Shown: positions 16,338 to 26,713, counted from the stretch's first letter. The stretch is DNA of 64,000 bases from Cellulomonas sp. JH27-2 (GCF_014837175.1 NZ_JACYFR010000001.1:310001-374000), one strand, 5' to 3'. A program made the numbers and translations. The notes: a model not told the origin generated them from the sequence alone.

Positions 16338-17069
16338 TCAGATCATCGAGCGCAGCGTGCGGGCGTTGCGGACCGCGTTGCCGCCGCCGTCGTTGTTGAA
16401 GTAGGCGAGCACGTCGCGGCCGTCGCGGTCCCACTCCCGCATCCGGTCGGCCCACCACCGCAGGTCGTCGTCGGAGTAGGAGCCGCCGTAGAGGTGATCG
16501 TGGTCGGGTCCGTGCAGGCGGACGTAGACGATGTCCGACGTCGCGCGCAGGATGCAGGGCAGGTGCGCGCCGCTCATGACGACGTACGACGCCCGGTGCC
16601 GTTCGAGGAGCGCGAAGACGTCGTCGTGCTGCCACGACTCGTGCCGCAGCTCGACGGCGACGCGCACCCAGTCCGGCAGCGAGCTCAGGAACCAGTCCAG
16701 GCGGGCGTCGTCGCGCTCCTGGTCCGGGCGCAGCTGCGCGAGCAGCACGCCACGCCGGTCCCCCAGCTCGTGCCACGCGCCGCTGATCCGACCCGCCCAG
16801 CGCTCGGGGTCGTACAGCCGCTTCGCGTGCGTGAGACCCCGCGGCGCCTTGACCGACATCGTGAACCCGTCGGGCAGCCGCGAGCGCCAGCCGGCGAACG
16901 TCGCATCGCGGGGCCAGCGGTAGAAGCTCGCGTTCAGCTCGACGGTGTCGAACTCGGCGACGTAGTGCTCCAGGCGCCGGGCCGTGGGCGTGCCGGGCGG
17001 GTAGAGGACGCCGTCCCAGTGGTCGTAGGACCACCCGGAGGTCCCGACACGAATGCCCATGCGGGCCAT
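16338..17069 (-). CDS. DUF72 (YecE-like) TIM-barrel protein
   Basis: About 243 residues. DUF72 hallmarks are IRVGTSGWSYDHW at the start, YVAEFDTVELNASFYRWP, FTMSVKAPRGLTHAKRL, RVAVELRHESW and YVRLHG followed by DVLAYFNNDGGGNAVRNA at the end. The fold is a TIM barrel and the biochemical role of the family is unknown. The start is either ATG 17069 or ATG 17060 (MGIRVGTSG); the latter removes only three residues. The next gene upstream is co-directional PhzF with a gap of about 100 nt. Confidence 0.92.
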   Translation of the reverse strand: MARMGIRVGTSGWSYDHWDGVLYPPGTPTARRLEHYVAEFDTVELNASFYRWPRDATFAGWRSRLPDGFTMSVKAPRGLTHAKRLYDPERWAGRISGAWHELGDRRGVLLAQLRPDQERDDARLDWFLSSLPDWVRVAVELRHESWQHDDVFALLERHRASYVVMSGAHLPCILRATSDIVYVRLHGPDHDHLYGGSYSDDDLRWWADRMREWDRDGRDVLAYFNNDGGGNAVRNARTLRSMI

Positions 17070-17174
17070 CGTCCGGGTCCCCGCCCGCGAGCGCACCCGT
17101 TGCACGTCGAGCGCACCCGCTACGGCGAGCGCGCTCGGCGGGTTTCGGGCGCGCTGGGGTCGTGCGGTGCGGCG

Positions 17175-17999
17175 TCAGGCGAGCGGGGCCGCCGCGCCCG
17201 TGACGCGGATGCGACCTGACGTGGGGATGTCGACCCGTAGGCGGCTCGGGTGGCCGGTCTCCTTGCCCTGGTCCACCCTGATCGTCGTCGGCGCGTCGAT
17301 GTGGCCGCCCGCGCGGAGGTACTCGCCCAGCCCCGCCGCCGCAGAGCCCGTCGCCGGGTCCTCGCGGATGCCACCGCGCGGGAACGGGTTGCGGGACGCG
17401 AACCGCGTCGTGTCCAGGCGTTCGACGACCGGGACCGTGCCGTCCCAGCCGTGCGCGTCCTGCAGGGCCAGCATCGCGTCGCCGTCGTGGTCGAGCCTCG
17501 CCAGCACGCCCGGGCGGACGACGACGAGCGGGTGCAGGTTGCCGCCGTGCACCAGCGCCGCAGGGTGGGCCGGGTCCAGGTCGGTGCGGTCGAGGCGCAG
17601 GACGCGCAGCACGTCGTCGAGCAGCGCGCCCGTGAGGTCCTCGACGGTCGTCCTCGGCGCGACGAGCGTCGCCTGCTCGGTCGTCACCTCGACAGGGACC
17701 GGCCCCACGTTCGTCGTGAGCGTGACCACCGGTCCAGCGTCCCGCACCCGGGCGAGCGCCACGCCCGACGCGATCGTCGCGTGCCCGCAGAACGCGATCT
17801 CCGCCCGCGGCGTGAAGTACCGGACGCGCGCCGCGTCCGGCGAGATCGCGGTCAGGAACGCCGTCTCGCTGAACCCGAGGTCCGCGGCGATCGCCAGCAT
17901 CGCGGGCTCGTCGAGAGCCTCGGCGTCGATCACCACGCCGGCCGGGTTGCCCGACGTCTCGTCGTCGGTCGTGAAGGCGCGGTAGCGCAGGATCTCCAT
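17175..17999 (-). CDS. PhzF family phenazine biosynthesis-like isomerase
   Basis: 274 residues in two mirrored diaminopimelate-epimerase-like halves. N-terminal features are GNPAGVVID, the SETAFL segment with the probable catalytic Glu (about 45), RYFTPRAEIAFCGHAT, and in the second half EDPATGSAAAGLGEYL. The family includes the phenazine isomerase PhzF and many uncharacterised isomerases. No phenazine genes are nearby, so a generic metabolic isomerase is more likely. ATG 17999 is clear. Followed on the same strand by DUF72 and preceded by the double GNAT gene. Confidence 0.92.
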   Translation of the reverse strand: MEILRYRAFTTDDETSGNPAGVVIDAEALDEPAMLAIAADLGFSETAFLTAISPDAARVRYFTPRAEIAFCGHATIASGVALARVRDAGPVVTLTTNVGPVPVEVTTEQATLVAPRTTVEDLTGALLDDVLRVLRLDRTDLDPAHPAALVHGGNLHPLVVVRPGVLARLDHDGDAMLALQDAHGWDGTVPVVERLDTTRFASRNPFPRGGIREDPATGSAAAGLGEYLRAGGHIDAPTTIRVDQGKETGHPSRLRVDIPTSGRIRVTGAAAPLA

Positions 18000-18058
18000 G
18001 CACCCATCGTCGGGCGTCGCCCGACGCGAAAGCCATGGCCAATCGGCCGGAGGTGGCC

Positions 18059-19048
18059 TCAGAGCACCTTGCCGAAGCAGAGCGAGTGCAGGTCGTTCGT
18101 GTACGCGCCGAACGGCGCGACGGGGCGCCAGCCCGTCGCCAGGTACAGCCCGATCGCCTCGGGCTGGCGGATCCCCGTCTGCAGCAGGATCCGCGAGTAA
18201 CCGAGCGCTCGTGCCTCGTCGTCGGCCACCGCCAGCAGCAGGCGCGATACGCCCGCACCCCGCGCGTCCGCCTCGACGAACAGCTTCTTCAGCTCGGCGG
18301 ATCCTTCCGGATAGCCGTCGCGCGGCGCACGCAGCGAGACGCAGCCGACGGGCCGACCGTCGATCCGCGCGACCCACGTCGCGTGGTCCCCCACGCCCTG
18401 CGCCGCGTCGTCGACCTCGAAGCCGCCCATGGCCTCGACGGCCTCGCGCAGCCCGGGGTACGTGGGCGCGTTGAACTCCGTGAACATGCGCCGACGCAGG
18501 TGCGCCGCGGTCTCGTCGTCCCAGGTCACGCGCTCGACGACGACGTCGACGTGCGCCCGGTCCCGCGCGCGGCGCCGCGGCGCCTCCACGGGGTGCAGGT
18601 CCTTGGCGAAGCAGCGCGAGTCGACGACGCCCACGTACTCGCCGTAGTTGTCCGTCGGCGTGTACCCGGCCGACAGGTACAGGCCGATCGCCTCGGGCTG
18701 CAGCGGACCCGTCTCCAGGACCAGTCGGCCGAAGCCGCGCTCGTGCGCGACCCGCTCGAGCTCCATGAGCACGCGCCGCGAGTAGCCGCGGCCGCGGTGC
18801 GCCGGCAGGACGAACATGCGCTTGAGCTCGCCGGTGCCGACGCCCAGGTCGAGGGCGTCGCGCAGCGCTCCGCAGGCAACCGGCTCACCGTCGACGTGCA
18901 GCAGCACCATCGCGACGATCTGCTCGCCCGTCATGGCGTGGCCGATGTCGTCGTCGCCGTACCGCTCGCGGAGCTCGACCTGCTGCGCGGTGCGCAGCGC
19001 GGCCGCGTCCGGGTGGTCCCAGGCGACGAGGGTCAGGTCGCCGCTCAA
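18059..19048 (-). CDS. Tandem-domain GNAT N-acetyltransferase, coupled to purQ
   Basis: 329 residues with two GNAT domains. Domain 1 (about 1-160) has [21 protein letters not shown], the RGRG acetyl-CoA loop, and [18 protein letters not shown]. Domain 2 (about 175-329) has [29 protein letters not shown], a degenerate loop, and [18 protein letters not shown]. Internal duplication is obvious from the paired QPEAIGLYL sequences. The substrate is unknown. The TTG start at 19048 overlaps the purQ stop (TTGA). Any later start would delete the first strand of domain 1, so TTG is preferred. It is the last gene of the purS-purQ operon, although its product need not act in purine synthesis. Confidence 0.88.
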   Translation of the reverse strand: MSGDLTLVAWDHPDAAALRTAQQVELRERYGDDDIGHAMTGEQIVAMVLLHVDGEPVACGALRDALDLGVGTGELKRMFVLPAHRGRGYSRRVLMELERVAHERGFGRLVLETGPLQPEAIGLYLSAGYTPTDNYGEYVGVVDSRCFAKDLHPVEAPRRRARDRAHVDVVVERVTWDDETAAHLRRRMFTEFNAPTYPGLREAVEAMGGFEVDDAAQGVGDHATWVARIDGRPVGCVSLRAPRDGYPEGSAELKKLFVEADARGAGVSRLLLAVADDEARALGYSRILLQTGIRQPEAIGLYLATGWRPVAPFGAYTNDLHSLCFGKVL

Positions 19049-19740
19049 CCGACGAGCGAGTGGAGCACGGACGTGAAGAAGCCGAGCCCGTCGGTGCCGG
19101 TGCGGGGGCCGTTCGCGCCGTCGGGGCCAAAGCCGGCCTCGACGGCGTGCTCGGGGTGCGGCATGAGGCCCACGACGTTGCCCGCCGCGTTGCTGATGCC
19201 CGCGATGTCGCGGCGCGACCCGTTCGGGTTCCAGCCCACGTAGCGGAACACCACGCGGCCCTCGCCCTCGAGCTCGTCGAGCGTCGCCTCGTCGGCCACG
19301 TACTGGCCGTCCTGGTTCTTCAGCGGCACCGTGATGTGCTGGCCTGCCGAGTAGTCGCGCGTCCAGGCCGTGTCCGCGTTCTCGACCGACAGCACCTGCT
19401 CGCGGCAGACGAAGTGCAGGTGGTCGTTCTTGATCATCGAGCCGGGCAGCAGGTGCGCCTCGGTGAGGACCTGGAACCCGTTGCAGATGCCCAGCACCGG
19501 CAGCCCCTTGCCCGCGGCCTCGACGATCTCGCCCATGACGGGCGCGAACCGGCTGATGGCGCCCGCCCGCAGGTAGTCGCCGTAGGAGAACCCGCCGGGC
19601 AGGACCACGGCGTCGACGTTCTTCAGGTCGGCCTCGCCGTGCCACAGCGCAACGGGCTCGGCGCCGGCCAGGCGGACCGCTCGAGCGGCGTCGCGGTCGT
19701 CGAGCGTGCCCGGGAAGGTGACGACGCCGACGCGCGTCAT
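19045..19740 (-). CDS. purQ: Phosphoribosylformylglycinamidine synthase subunit PurQ (glutaminase)
   Basis: 231-residue class I glutamine amidotransferase that supplies ammonia to PurL. Nucleophile Cys is in [10 protein letters not shown] (about residue 88) and the His/Glu pair in MPHPEHAVE near the C-terminus. [14 protein letters not shown] is the usual PurQ segment. ATG 19740 overlaps the purS stop (ATGA), and its own stop overlaps the GNAT TTG. Length fits the family (about 225-235). Confidence 0.97.
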   Translation of the reverse strand: MTRVGVVTFPGTLDDRDAARAVRLAGAEPVALWHGEADLKNVDAVVLPGGFSYGDYLRAGAISRFAPVMGEIVEAAGKGLPVLGICNGFQVLTEAHLLPGSMIKNDHLHFVCREQVLSVENADTAWTRDYSAGQHITVPLKNQDGQYVADEATLDELEGEGRVVFRYVGWNPNGSRRDIAGISNAAGNVVGLMPHPEHAVEAGFGPDGANGPRTGTDGLGFFTSVLHSLVG

Positions 19741-19988
19741 GCCTTGTCCTCGTACACCGCCACGACGTCCTCGATCACGGGGTTGGAGAGCACCTGCTCA
19801 CCGGCAGCGCGGGCGGCCGCGAGGAGCTCCTCGGTCACCGGCCCGTCCACCTCGAGCTCGAACCGCTTGCCCTGGCGGACCGACGCGAACTGGCCGAAGC
19901 CCAGTCGCGGCAGCGCACCGGCGACGGCCTTGCCCTGCGGGTCGAGGATCTCGGGCTTCGGCATCACGTCGACGACGACTCGTCCCAC
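19737..19988 (-). CDS. purS: Phosphoribosylformylglycinamidine synthase subunit PurS
   Basis: 83-residue bridging subunit of the PurLQS complex. It starts [22 protein letters not shown], the typical PurS N-terminus, and ends with a second beta strand pattern [13 protein letters not shown]. The GTG at 19988 matches family length (about 80-85). An upstream in-frame start at 20045 would add 19 unrelated residues. Its first 25 bases lie inside the 3' end of the preceding membrane-protein gene, so transcription from the PadR cassette should run into purSQ. Overlaps purQ as ATGA. Confidence 0.95.
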   Translation of the reverse strand: MGRVVVDVMPKPEILDPQGKAVAGALPRLGFGQFASVRQGKRFELEVDGPVTEELLAAARAAGEQVLSNPVIEDVVAVYEDKA

Positions 19989-21106
19989 GGGTGTGCTCCC
20001 TGGTGTGGCGTGGCGATGGGGGTCGGCGGCGAGTCTACCGACCACGCCGGGCTGCCAGGGACCGCGGCCGCGGGATGGGACCGGCCAGCGGCCGCGAGGT
20101 CATGTGCGGTCTCGGGCGCCGGCTGCGTGAGCAGCACGCGGCGGTACATCTGCGGACCGTCGACGACGGGCGATCGCCACGTCATCGCGTGCCAGACGTC
20201 GGTCGCAGCCCAGGGGTCCTCTCCGGCCGCCTGGCGGTACGAGTGCCACCAGCCGAGCACCAGCGCCGGTGCGAGCGCGCAGCCGGTCGGTGCGGCGATC
20301 ACCGCGTAGTCGTCGGCCCAGCCGTGGACGGCGCAGAAGGACGCGAGAGCGACGACTGCCAAGCACCAGACGACCACGGCCGCGAGCCACCGGCGCGGGG
20401 CGACCTCGATCAGGCGGTCCGGCTGCTGCACCTGCAGGCGTCGCAGCCCGACGAAGGCCCCAGCCGCGAAGCCCGCTCCGAGCACCGCCGCAACGGCCAC
20501 GGCCCACCATCGCGTACCCGCCACCGCGCCCGCGACGACGCCAGTCGCCGCGAGGGTCACGCCGACCGCTGCCGCGTGGCCGACCGCGGCTGTGGCCCGT
20601 GGTCGGGCGCGCGGGCCGAGCATCTGCACGACCTGCGGTACGCCGCGGTCCCACGCCCCGGGCTCGAGCTGGCGGCGGAGCGCCTGCTCCCGGCCCCGCG
20701 CGGTCCCGACGACGAGCTGGACCATGACCAGCCCCACGAGGAAGACGACGAGGAACCACGGATCGACCACCAGCCATGCGACGAGCGACATCGCGGCGAC
20801 CTGCTGCGTGCGCACCGGGTAGAGCGGGCCCAGGATGTCGTCCTGGACCCAGGCGCGGTATCGCTCCGGGACGCGGAACTCGAGGAACCGGTACGCGAGC
20901 CACGTGTGCAGCGGCGGGTGCCCGCGCCACCGTGTCGCCCAGCCGCCGCGCAGCAGGCCGAGTGCCGTCCGGCGGTCCACGCGGGTCGCGTCGGGCCCGG
21001 CGAGGTCGGCGAGCACGGCCGTCAACTCCTCGGCCCGGACGGCGCGCCACCGCCGCGGGTACGCGCGCAACCAGAATGCGACGGACGCCGCGAACGAGGC
21101 CTTCAA
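19964..21106 (-). CDS. Multi-pass membrane protein of the PadR cassette
   Basis: 380 residues, function unknown. The N-terminal cytoplasmic stretch WLRAYPRRWRAVRAEELTAVLADLAGPD (about 12-40) is shared almost word for word with the adjacent 199-residue gene. Three to six hydrophobic segments follow (for example SLVAWLVVDPWFLVVFLVGLVMVQLVV and LAAVVVWCLAVVALASFCAV). The C-terminus is a Pro/Ser-rich tail. TTG 21106 overlaps the previous stop (TTGA) and places the shared motif near the start. Its 3' end runs 25 bases into purS. A role as partner of PadR-controlled membrane stress or permease-like proteins is only inferred from operon structure. Confidence 0.75.
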   Translation of the reverse strand: MKASFAASVAFWLRAYPRRWRAVRAEELTAVLADLAGPDATRVDRRTALGLLRGGWATRWRGHPPLHTWLAYRFLEFRVPERYRAWVQDDILGPLYPVRTQQVAAMSLVAWLVVDPWFLVVFLVGLVMVQLVVGTARGREQALRRQLEPGAWDRGVPQVVQMLGPRARPRATAAVGHAAAVGVTLAATGVVAGAVAGTRWWAVAVAAVLGAGFAAGAFVGLRRLQVQQPDRLIEVAPRRWLAAVVVWCLAVVALASFCAVHGWADDYAVIAAPTGCALAPALVLGWWHSYRQAAGEDPWAATDVWHAMTWRSPVVDGPQMYRRVLLTQPAPETAHDLAAAGRSHPAAAVPGSPAWSVDSPPTPIATPHQGAHPWDESSST

Positions 21107-21702
21107 CGTTGCGGCTCGGTGTCGAGCCCTCGGTAGGGCTGGAAGTGCCCGAGCTCTTCGGACGGCGTGTCGAAGTAATGCCTGCGCAGGCGGCGGCGCG
21201 TCAGTTCGTCGCTCACCAGGCCCAATGCGACGGCGGCAGCGAGGCCCACGAACCACGGAGGGCTCTGCCAGATCTGGAGGATCGCGACGAGCACGGCGAG
21301 GAAGGGAGACCGCCAGATCAGCTCGCGAACGTTGTAGAAGATGCCATCGAGGTCATCGCGGAGCCACGGGTCGTAGGCAGCCGGCGGGCGCAGGCCCAGC
21401 AGCCTGCACCGCGCCACTACACGCGTCGGCGGTCGCATCCGCCAGCGCGCCGCAACCCCGGCTGCGACCAGCCCGACCGCCGTCCGGGCGCCGCCTCGCC
21501 GCACGTCCGGCCCGGCCAGGTCCGTCAGCACCTCGACGACCTCGTCGGCCCGCACCGCGCGCCACCGCCGCGGGTACGCGCGCAACCAGAACCGCACGGA
21601 CCTGTCGAACGATGCACCCTCGCCGCTCGAGGCGTCGGCGCCTCCCCCGGTCGCGGGATCGCTCGCGGCGCCGCGGGCCGCCCCCTCGTCGCGCGTCGTC
21701 AC
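21103..21702 (-). CDS. Small membrane protein with the RAYPRRWRAVRA motif
   Basis: 199 residues. A disordered Gly/Ala/Ser-rich start (1-33) is followed by FWLRAYPRRWRAVRADEVVEVLTDLAGPD, the same cytoplasmic motif as the next gene. Further on are a WLRDDLDGIFYNVRELIWRSPFLAVLVAILQIW membrane helix and a second helix (WFVGLAAAVALGLVS). No known family was recognised. GTG 21702 overlaps the padR stop (GTGA), and its stop overlaps the next TTG (TTGA). The shared motif suggests the two proteins arose by duplication or that the motif is a common docking element. Confidence 0.75.
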   Translation of the reverse strand: MTTRDEGAARGAASDPATGGGADASSGEGASFDRSVRFWLRAYPRRWRAVRADEVVEVLTDLAGPDVRRGGARTAVGLVAAGVAARWRMRPPTRVVARCRLLGLRPPAAYDPWLRDDLDGIFYNVRELIWRSPFLAVLVAILQIWQSPPWFVGLAAAVALGLVSDELTRRRLRRHYFDTPSEELGHFQPYRGLDTEPQR

Positions 21703-22034
21703 GCGGTCCCCAGCGCGGGTCGGGACCCGAGCACGCGCTGGGCCCGTCGCGTCAGCGCGCGCAGGCGGTCGGTCTCGGCGGTCAGCACCCCCAGACCTTC
21801 GTCGGTCAGCCGGTAGTAGCGGCGCAGCCGCCCGTCGACGACCACCTCCCCCGACGCCTCGGCGAAGCCGGCCTCGACCAGCCGGTCGAGGATCCCGTAG
21901 AGCGTGCCCGCGCCCAGGCGGACGCGGTCGTCGGACAGGTCCTTGACCGCCTGCACGACGCCGTAGCCGTGCCGCGGCTCCTCAGCCAGCGCGAGCATGA
22001 CGAAGTACGCCTGCTCGCTCATCCGGAACGCCAT
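21699..22034 (-). CDS. PadR family transcriptional regulator
   Basis: 111-residue winged-helix regulator of the short PadR (PadR-s2) group. Its pattern is SEQAYFVMLALAEEPRHGYGVVQAVKDLS, then GAGTLYGILDRLVEAGFAEASGE and RRYYRLTDEGLGVLTAE. ATG 22034 directly abuts an AT-only palindrome (22035-22052), and ATG 22022 is an alternative start. Such regulators often autorepress and control co-transcribed membrane proteins. Here padR heads a chain of overlapping genes leading into purS-purQ. Confidence 0.93.
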   Translation of the reverse strand: MAFRMSEQAYFVMLALAEEPRHGYGVVQAVKDLSDDRVRLGAGTLYGILDRLVEAGFAEASGEVVVDGRLRRYYRLTDEGLGVLTAETDRLRALTRRAQRVLGSRPALGTA

Positions 22035-22052
22035 GCACGATATATATCGCGC
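22035..22052 (-). promoter_or_regulatory. PadR operator / promoter
   Basis: GCACGATATATATCGCGC is an 18-nt near-perfect palindrome (one mismatch pair) around the perfect 12-mer CGATATATATCG. It is the only long A/T run in this GC-rich neighbourhood. On the minus strand TATATAT ends 5 nt before padR ATG, so it can be both the -10 of a leaderless transcript and the operator. Confidence 0.65.
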
Positions 22053-22073
22053 GACGACCTATTGCGCCAAGGG

Positions 22074-22991
22074 TCAGAGCGGCAGGGGCTCACCCGTCAG
22101 CCGCTCGTACGCCTCCAGGTAGCGGGCGCGGGTGCGCTCGACGACGTCCGCGGGCAGCTCGGGCGGCGGCACGTCCGACGCCCGGTCCCAGCCCGACGCC
22201 GCCGACGTGAGCCAGTCGCGCACGAACTGCTTGTCGAAGCTGGCCTGCGCGCGGCCGGGCTGCCACTCGTCGGCCGGCCAGAAGCGCGACGAGTCCGGCG
22301 TCAGGACCTCGTCACCCAGGGTGACCTCGCCCGTCACGGGGTCCGTGCCGAACTCGAGCTTGGTGTCGGCCAGGATCACGCCGCGCTCACGCGCGATCGC
22401 CTCGGCCCGCGCGTAGACGCGCAGGGTCAGGTCGCGCAGGGTGGCCGCCGGCTCGTCGCCGATGGTCGCCGCGACGGTCGAGAACGGCACGTTCTCGTCG
22501 TGGTCGCCCAGCTCGGCCTTGGTGGCGGGCGTGAAGATGGGCTCCGGCAGGCGGGAGCCGTCGACGAGCCCGGCAGGCAGCTCGATACCGGTCACCGTCC
22601 CGTCCACGCGGTACTCGGCCAGGCCGGAGCCGGTCAGGTAGCCACGGGCGACGCACTCCACCGGGAACATCGCCAGGCGCCGGCAGATCATCGCGCGCCC
22701 GGCCACGGGCTCCGGGACGTCCGTCGAGACGACGTGGTTGGGGACGATGTCGGCGAGCTGCGAGAACCACCACAGGCTGAGCTGCGTCAGCACCACGCCC
22801 TTGTCGGGGACGCCGGGGCTGAGCACGTTGTCGTAGGCCGAGACGCGGTCGCTGGCGACGACGAGCACCACGTCGCCGTGCTCCGCGACGATCGCGCGGC
22901 CCGCGTCGCTGTCGTCGGGCGCGTACAGGTCGCGGACCTTGCCCGAGTACGTGTGGGTCCAGCCGGTCAGGTCCGTGGTCGTGGAGGTCAC
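22074..22991 (-). CDS. purC: Phosphoribosylaminoimidazole-succinocarboxamide synthase PurC
   Basis: 305-residue SAICAR synthetase. It joins CAIR with aspartate using ATP in purine synthesis. Motifs are YSGKVRDLY (ATP P-loop-like start), ASDRVSAYDNVL, RRLAMFPVECVARGYLTGSG, FTPATKAELGDHDENV, and LADTKLEFG with LTPDSSRFWP at the end. Length is typical. The GTG start at 22991 is preceded by CACACT, a -10-like hexamer, at 6-7 nt, suggesting leaderless mRNA. It is co-directional with purSQ, but the PadR cassette sits between them. Confidence 0.97.
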   Translation of the reverse strand: MTSTTTDLTGWTHTYSGKVRDLYAPDDSDAGRAIVAEHGDVVLVVASDRVSAYDNVLSPGVPDKGVVLTQLSLWWFSQLADIVPNHVVSTDVPEPVAGRAMICRRLAMFPVECVARGYLTGSGLAEYRVDGTVTGIELPAGLVDGSRLPEPIFTPATKAELGDHDENVPFSTVAATIGDEPAATLRDLTLRVYARAEAIARERGVILADTKLEFGTDPVTGEVTLGDEVLTPDSSRFWPADEWQPGRAQASFDKQFVRDWLTSAASGWDRASDVPPPELPADVVERTRARYLEAYERLTGEPLPL

Positions 22992-23018
22992 GGGCCTAGT
23001 GTGCCCGCTCGACGGCGA

Positions 23019-23426
23019 TCACAGGAGGTCGTTCCCGCCTTCGAGACCCTCCGGGATCGGCAGGCCGACCAGCCGCACCAGCCGCAGAGCCGTCTCCTCG
23101 ACGAACGTGTCCTCGGGCTCGTCGACGTGCTCGGCCGCCATCAGCCGCCGCACGTGCTTGGCCTCCACGTCCACGGCGCCCACCAGCAGCGCCCACTCCG
23201 CGAACGCCTCCGCCTCGGCGGCCAGGTCCACCGGCTCGCTCTCGGCCGGGTCGTCGAAGAAGTCGCGCGGCTGGAAGCCCAGGTAGAACCGGCCCAGCCC
23301 CTCGGGCGCCGGGCGGTAGTCGATCGTCGCGATGTCGCCGTCCTGGACCTCCACGGTCAGGCTCGGCTCCGCACCGGCGTCACCGCCCCACGCGCCGCCG
23401 CCGTACACGAACGTCTTGCTGCTCAT
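23019..23426 (-). CDS. Conserved hypothetical protein
   Basis: 135-residue acidic soluble protein; no family recognised. It starts SSKTFVYGGGAWGGD, contains FYLGFQPRDFFDDP, and ends with a helical region HVDEPEDTFVEETALRLVRLVGLPIPEG. No signal peptide or membrane segment. Composition and frame use look like real coding sequence, and the ORF fills the space between purC and a divergent kinase. It may be co-transcribed with purC, 27 nt downstream. Confidence 0.7.
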   Translation of the reverse strand: MSSKTFVYGGGAWGGDAGAEPSLTVEVQDGDIATIDYRPAPEGLGRFYLGFQPRDFFDDPAESEPVDLAAEAEAFAEWALLVGAVDVEAKHVRRLMAAEHVDEPEDTFVEETALRLVRLVGLPIPEGLEGGNDLL

Positions 23427-23488
23427 GGCAGTGATCCTGCCGCATCCCCGCCGGGCGCGGCAGGCGTGGTGCTGCCAGAGTCGAGACC

Positions 23489-24001
23489 GTGAGCGCTCCC
23501 CTTCTGATCGTGCTCGGCGGCCTGCCCGGCTCCGGCAAGACGACGCTCGCGCGCGGGCTGGCGATCGCGCTCGGCGCCTCGCACGTGCGGATCGACACCA
23601 TCGAGCAGGCGCTGCTGCGCTCGTCGTTGCGACCCGCGCGGGCCGCGGAAGCGGGTTACGGCATCGGGATGGCGGTGGCGACCGACGATCTCCGCGTCGG
23701 GCGGGTCGTGGTGGCGGACGCTGTGAACGCGGTCTACGAGGCCCGTGCGGGCTGGCTCACGGCCGCGGAGGGCGCGGCCTGCGTCGAGGTCTGGCTGACG
23801 TGCTCGGACGCCGACGAGCACCGCGCGCGCGTCGAGTCCCGCGAGGCGGACATCCCGGGCCATCGGCAGCCGACGTGGGCCGACACGACCGGCATCGAGG
23901 TCGACCCGTGGCCGGGCGCGCACCTGGTCGACACCGCGGGGCGTGCACCGTCCGACGTCCTCGCCGAGGTGCTGGCGATCGTCGGGCAGCACCGCCCGTG
24001 A
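23489..24001 (+). CDS. P-loop kinase-like ATPase
   Basis: 170 residues. The Walker A GGLPGSGKTTLARGLA lies at about residues 10-25, followed by RIDTIEQAL, VVVADAVN and a late basic EHRARVESRE lid-like segment. The pattern matches small AAA_33/zeta-toxin-like kinases that phosphorylate small molecules. The substrate is unknown. GTG 23489 has CAGAGT at 23476-23481 as a likely -10 of a leaderless transcript. It is the only plus-strand gene in this stretch, convergent with purD. Confidence 0.88.
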   Translation: MSAPLLIVLGGLPGSGKTTLARGLAIALGASHVRIDTIEQALLRSSLRPARAAEAGYGIGMAVATDDLRVGRVVVADAVNAVYEARAGWLTAAEGAACVEVWLTCSDADEHRARVESREADIPGHRQPTWADTTGIEVDPWPGAHLVDTAGRAPSDVLAEVLAIVGQHRP

Positions 24002-24040
24002 CATCCACCGGGGCGCGTGCTGCGCGGCGAGGCGGGCCGG

Positions 24041-25303
24041 TCAGCCCTGCGCAGCCGCCAGCGCGATGTCGGAACGGTGGTGCGAGCCGGGCAGCGTGAT
24101 GCGCTCGACGCCGGCATACGCGGCGGCGCGGGCGGCAGCCAGGTCGGCGCCCGTCCCGACGACGGACAGCACGCGACCGCCGGCCGACGTCAGCACCCCG
24201 TCGACGCTCGACGTGCCGGCGTGCAGGACGTGGACGTCCGCCAGCTCGTCGGCCTCCGCGACCCCCGTGATCGGGTCGCCGGACCGCGGCGCCTCCGGGT
24301 AGCCGTGCGAGGCGACGACCACCGTGACGGCCGCGTCGTCGCTCCACTCCAGGGGCGGCAGCGCGCCGAGGCCGCCGGTCGCGGCCGCGAGCAGCACGCC
24401 TGCCAGGGGCGTCTGCAGCCGGGCCAGGACCACCTGCGTCTCAGGGTCGCCGAAGCGCGCGTTGAACTCGACGACCTTCACACCCTTGCTCGTCAGCGCG
24501 AGGCCGACGTAGAGGACGCCGACGAACGGCGTGCCGCGGCGGGCCATCTCGGCGATCGTCGGGCGGGCGACGCGGTCCAGCACCTCGTCGACCAAGCCGT
24601 CGGGCGCCCACGGCAGCGGCGAGTACGCCCCCATGCCGCCGGTGTTGGGGCCCTCGTCGCCGTCGCGCACGCGCTTGAAGTCCTGCGCCGGCACCAGGGG
24701 CAACACGTCGACGCCGTCGGACAGCACGAACAGCGAGACCTCGGGGCCGTCCAGGAACTCCTCGACCACCACCCGCCCGCCGGTCACCTTCTCCAGGCAG
24801 GAGTGCGCGTGCTCGAGAGCGGCCGCCCGGTCGTCGGTCACCACGACGCCCTTGCCCGCGGCGAGGCCGTCGTCCTTCACCACGTAGGTGGGGCCGAACT
24901 CGTCGAGCGCGGCGGCGACCTCGTCGAGCGTCGTCGCGACGCGCGGCGCCGCCGTCGGGACACCGGCAGCCGCCATGACCTCCTTGGCGAACGCCTTGGA
25001 GCCCTCGAGCCGGGCGGCCTGCCCGGACGGGCCGAACACCGCGATGCCCGCCTCGGCGACGTGGTCCGCGACGCCCGCGACCAGCGGCGCCTCCGGGCCG
25101 ACCACGACGAGGTCGACGCCGAGCGTGCGCGCGAGGTCCGCGACCGCGGGCCCGTCGAGAGGGTTCACCTGGTGCAGCGTGGCGAGGGCCCCGATCCCGG
25201 GGTTTCCCGGCGCCGCGTGCAACTCGGTCACCGCGGGGTCCAGCGACAGCGATCGGACGAGGGCGTGCTCGCGGGCGCCGGTCCCGACGACGAGGATCTT
25301 CAC
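24041..25303 (-). CDS. purD: Phosphoribosylamine-glycine ligase PurD
   Basis: 420-residue GAR synthetase with ATP-grasp fold. N-terminal [14 protein letters not shown], then [26 protein letters not shown]-binding [26 protein letters not shown], and [12 protein letters not shown] (metal/ATP carboxylates). Length is normal. GTG 25303 is preceded by TAGGGT (25315-25310 on the minus strand) at 6 nt, which suggests a leaderless mRNA. Confidence 0.97.
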   Translation of the reverse strand: MKILVVGTGAREHALVRSLSLDPAVTELHAAPGNPGIGALATLHQVNPLDGPAVADLARTLGVDLVVVGPEAPLVAGVADHVAEAGIAVFGPSGQAARLEGSKAFAKEVMAAAGVPTAAPRVATTLDEVAAALDEFGPTYVVKDDGLAAGKGVVVTDDRAAALEHAHSCLEKVTGGRVVVEEFLDGPEVSLFVLSDGVDVLPLVPAQDFKRVRDGDEGPNTGGMGAYSPLPWAPDGLVDEVLDRVARPTIAEMARRGTPFVGVLYVGLALTSKGVKVVEFNARFGDPETQVVLARLQTPLAGVLLAAATGGLGALPPLEWSDDAAVTVVVASHGYPEAPRSGDPITGVAEADELADVHVLHAGTSSVDGVLTSAGGRVLSVVGTGADLAAARAAAYAGVERITLPGSHHRSDIALAAAQG

Positions 25304-25375
25304 GCCCCGACCCTACCGACCGCCACCGGCGCCGGCGCAGCCCGTCTCACCACCCGCCCGGCCCACGGGAGGAGG

Positions 25376-26713
<1,338 letters not shown>

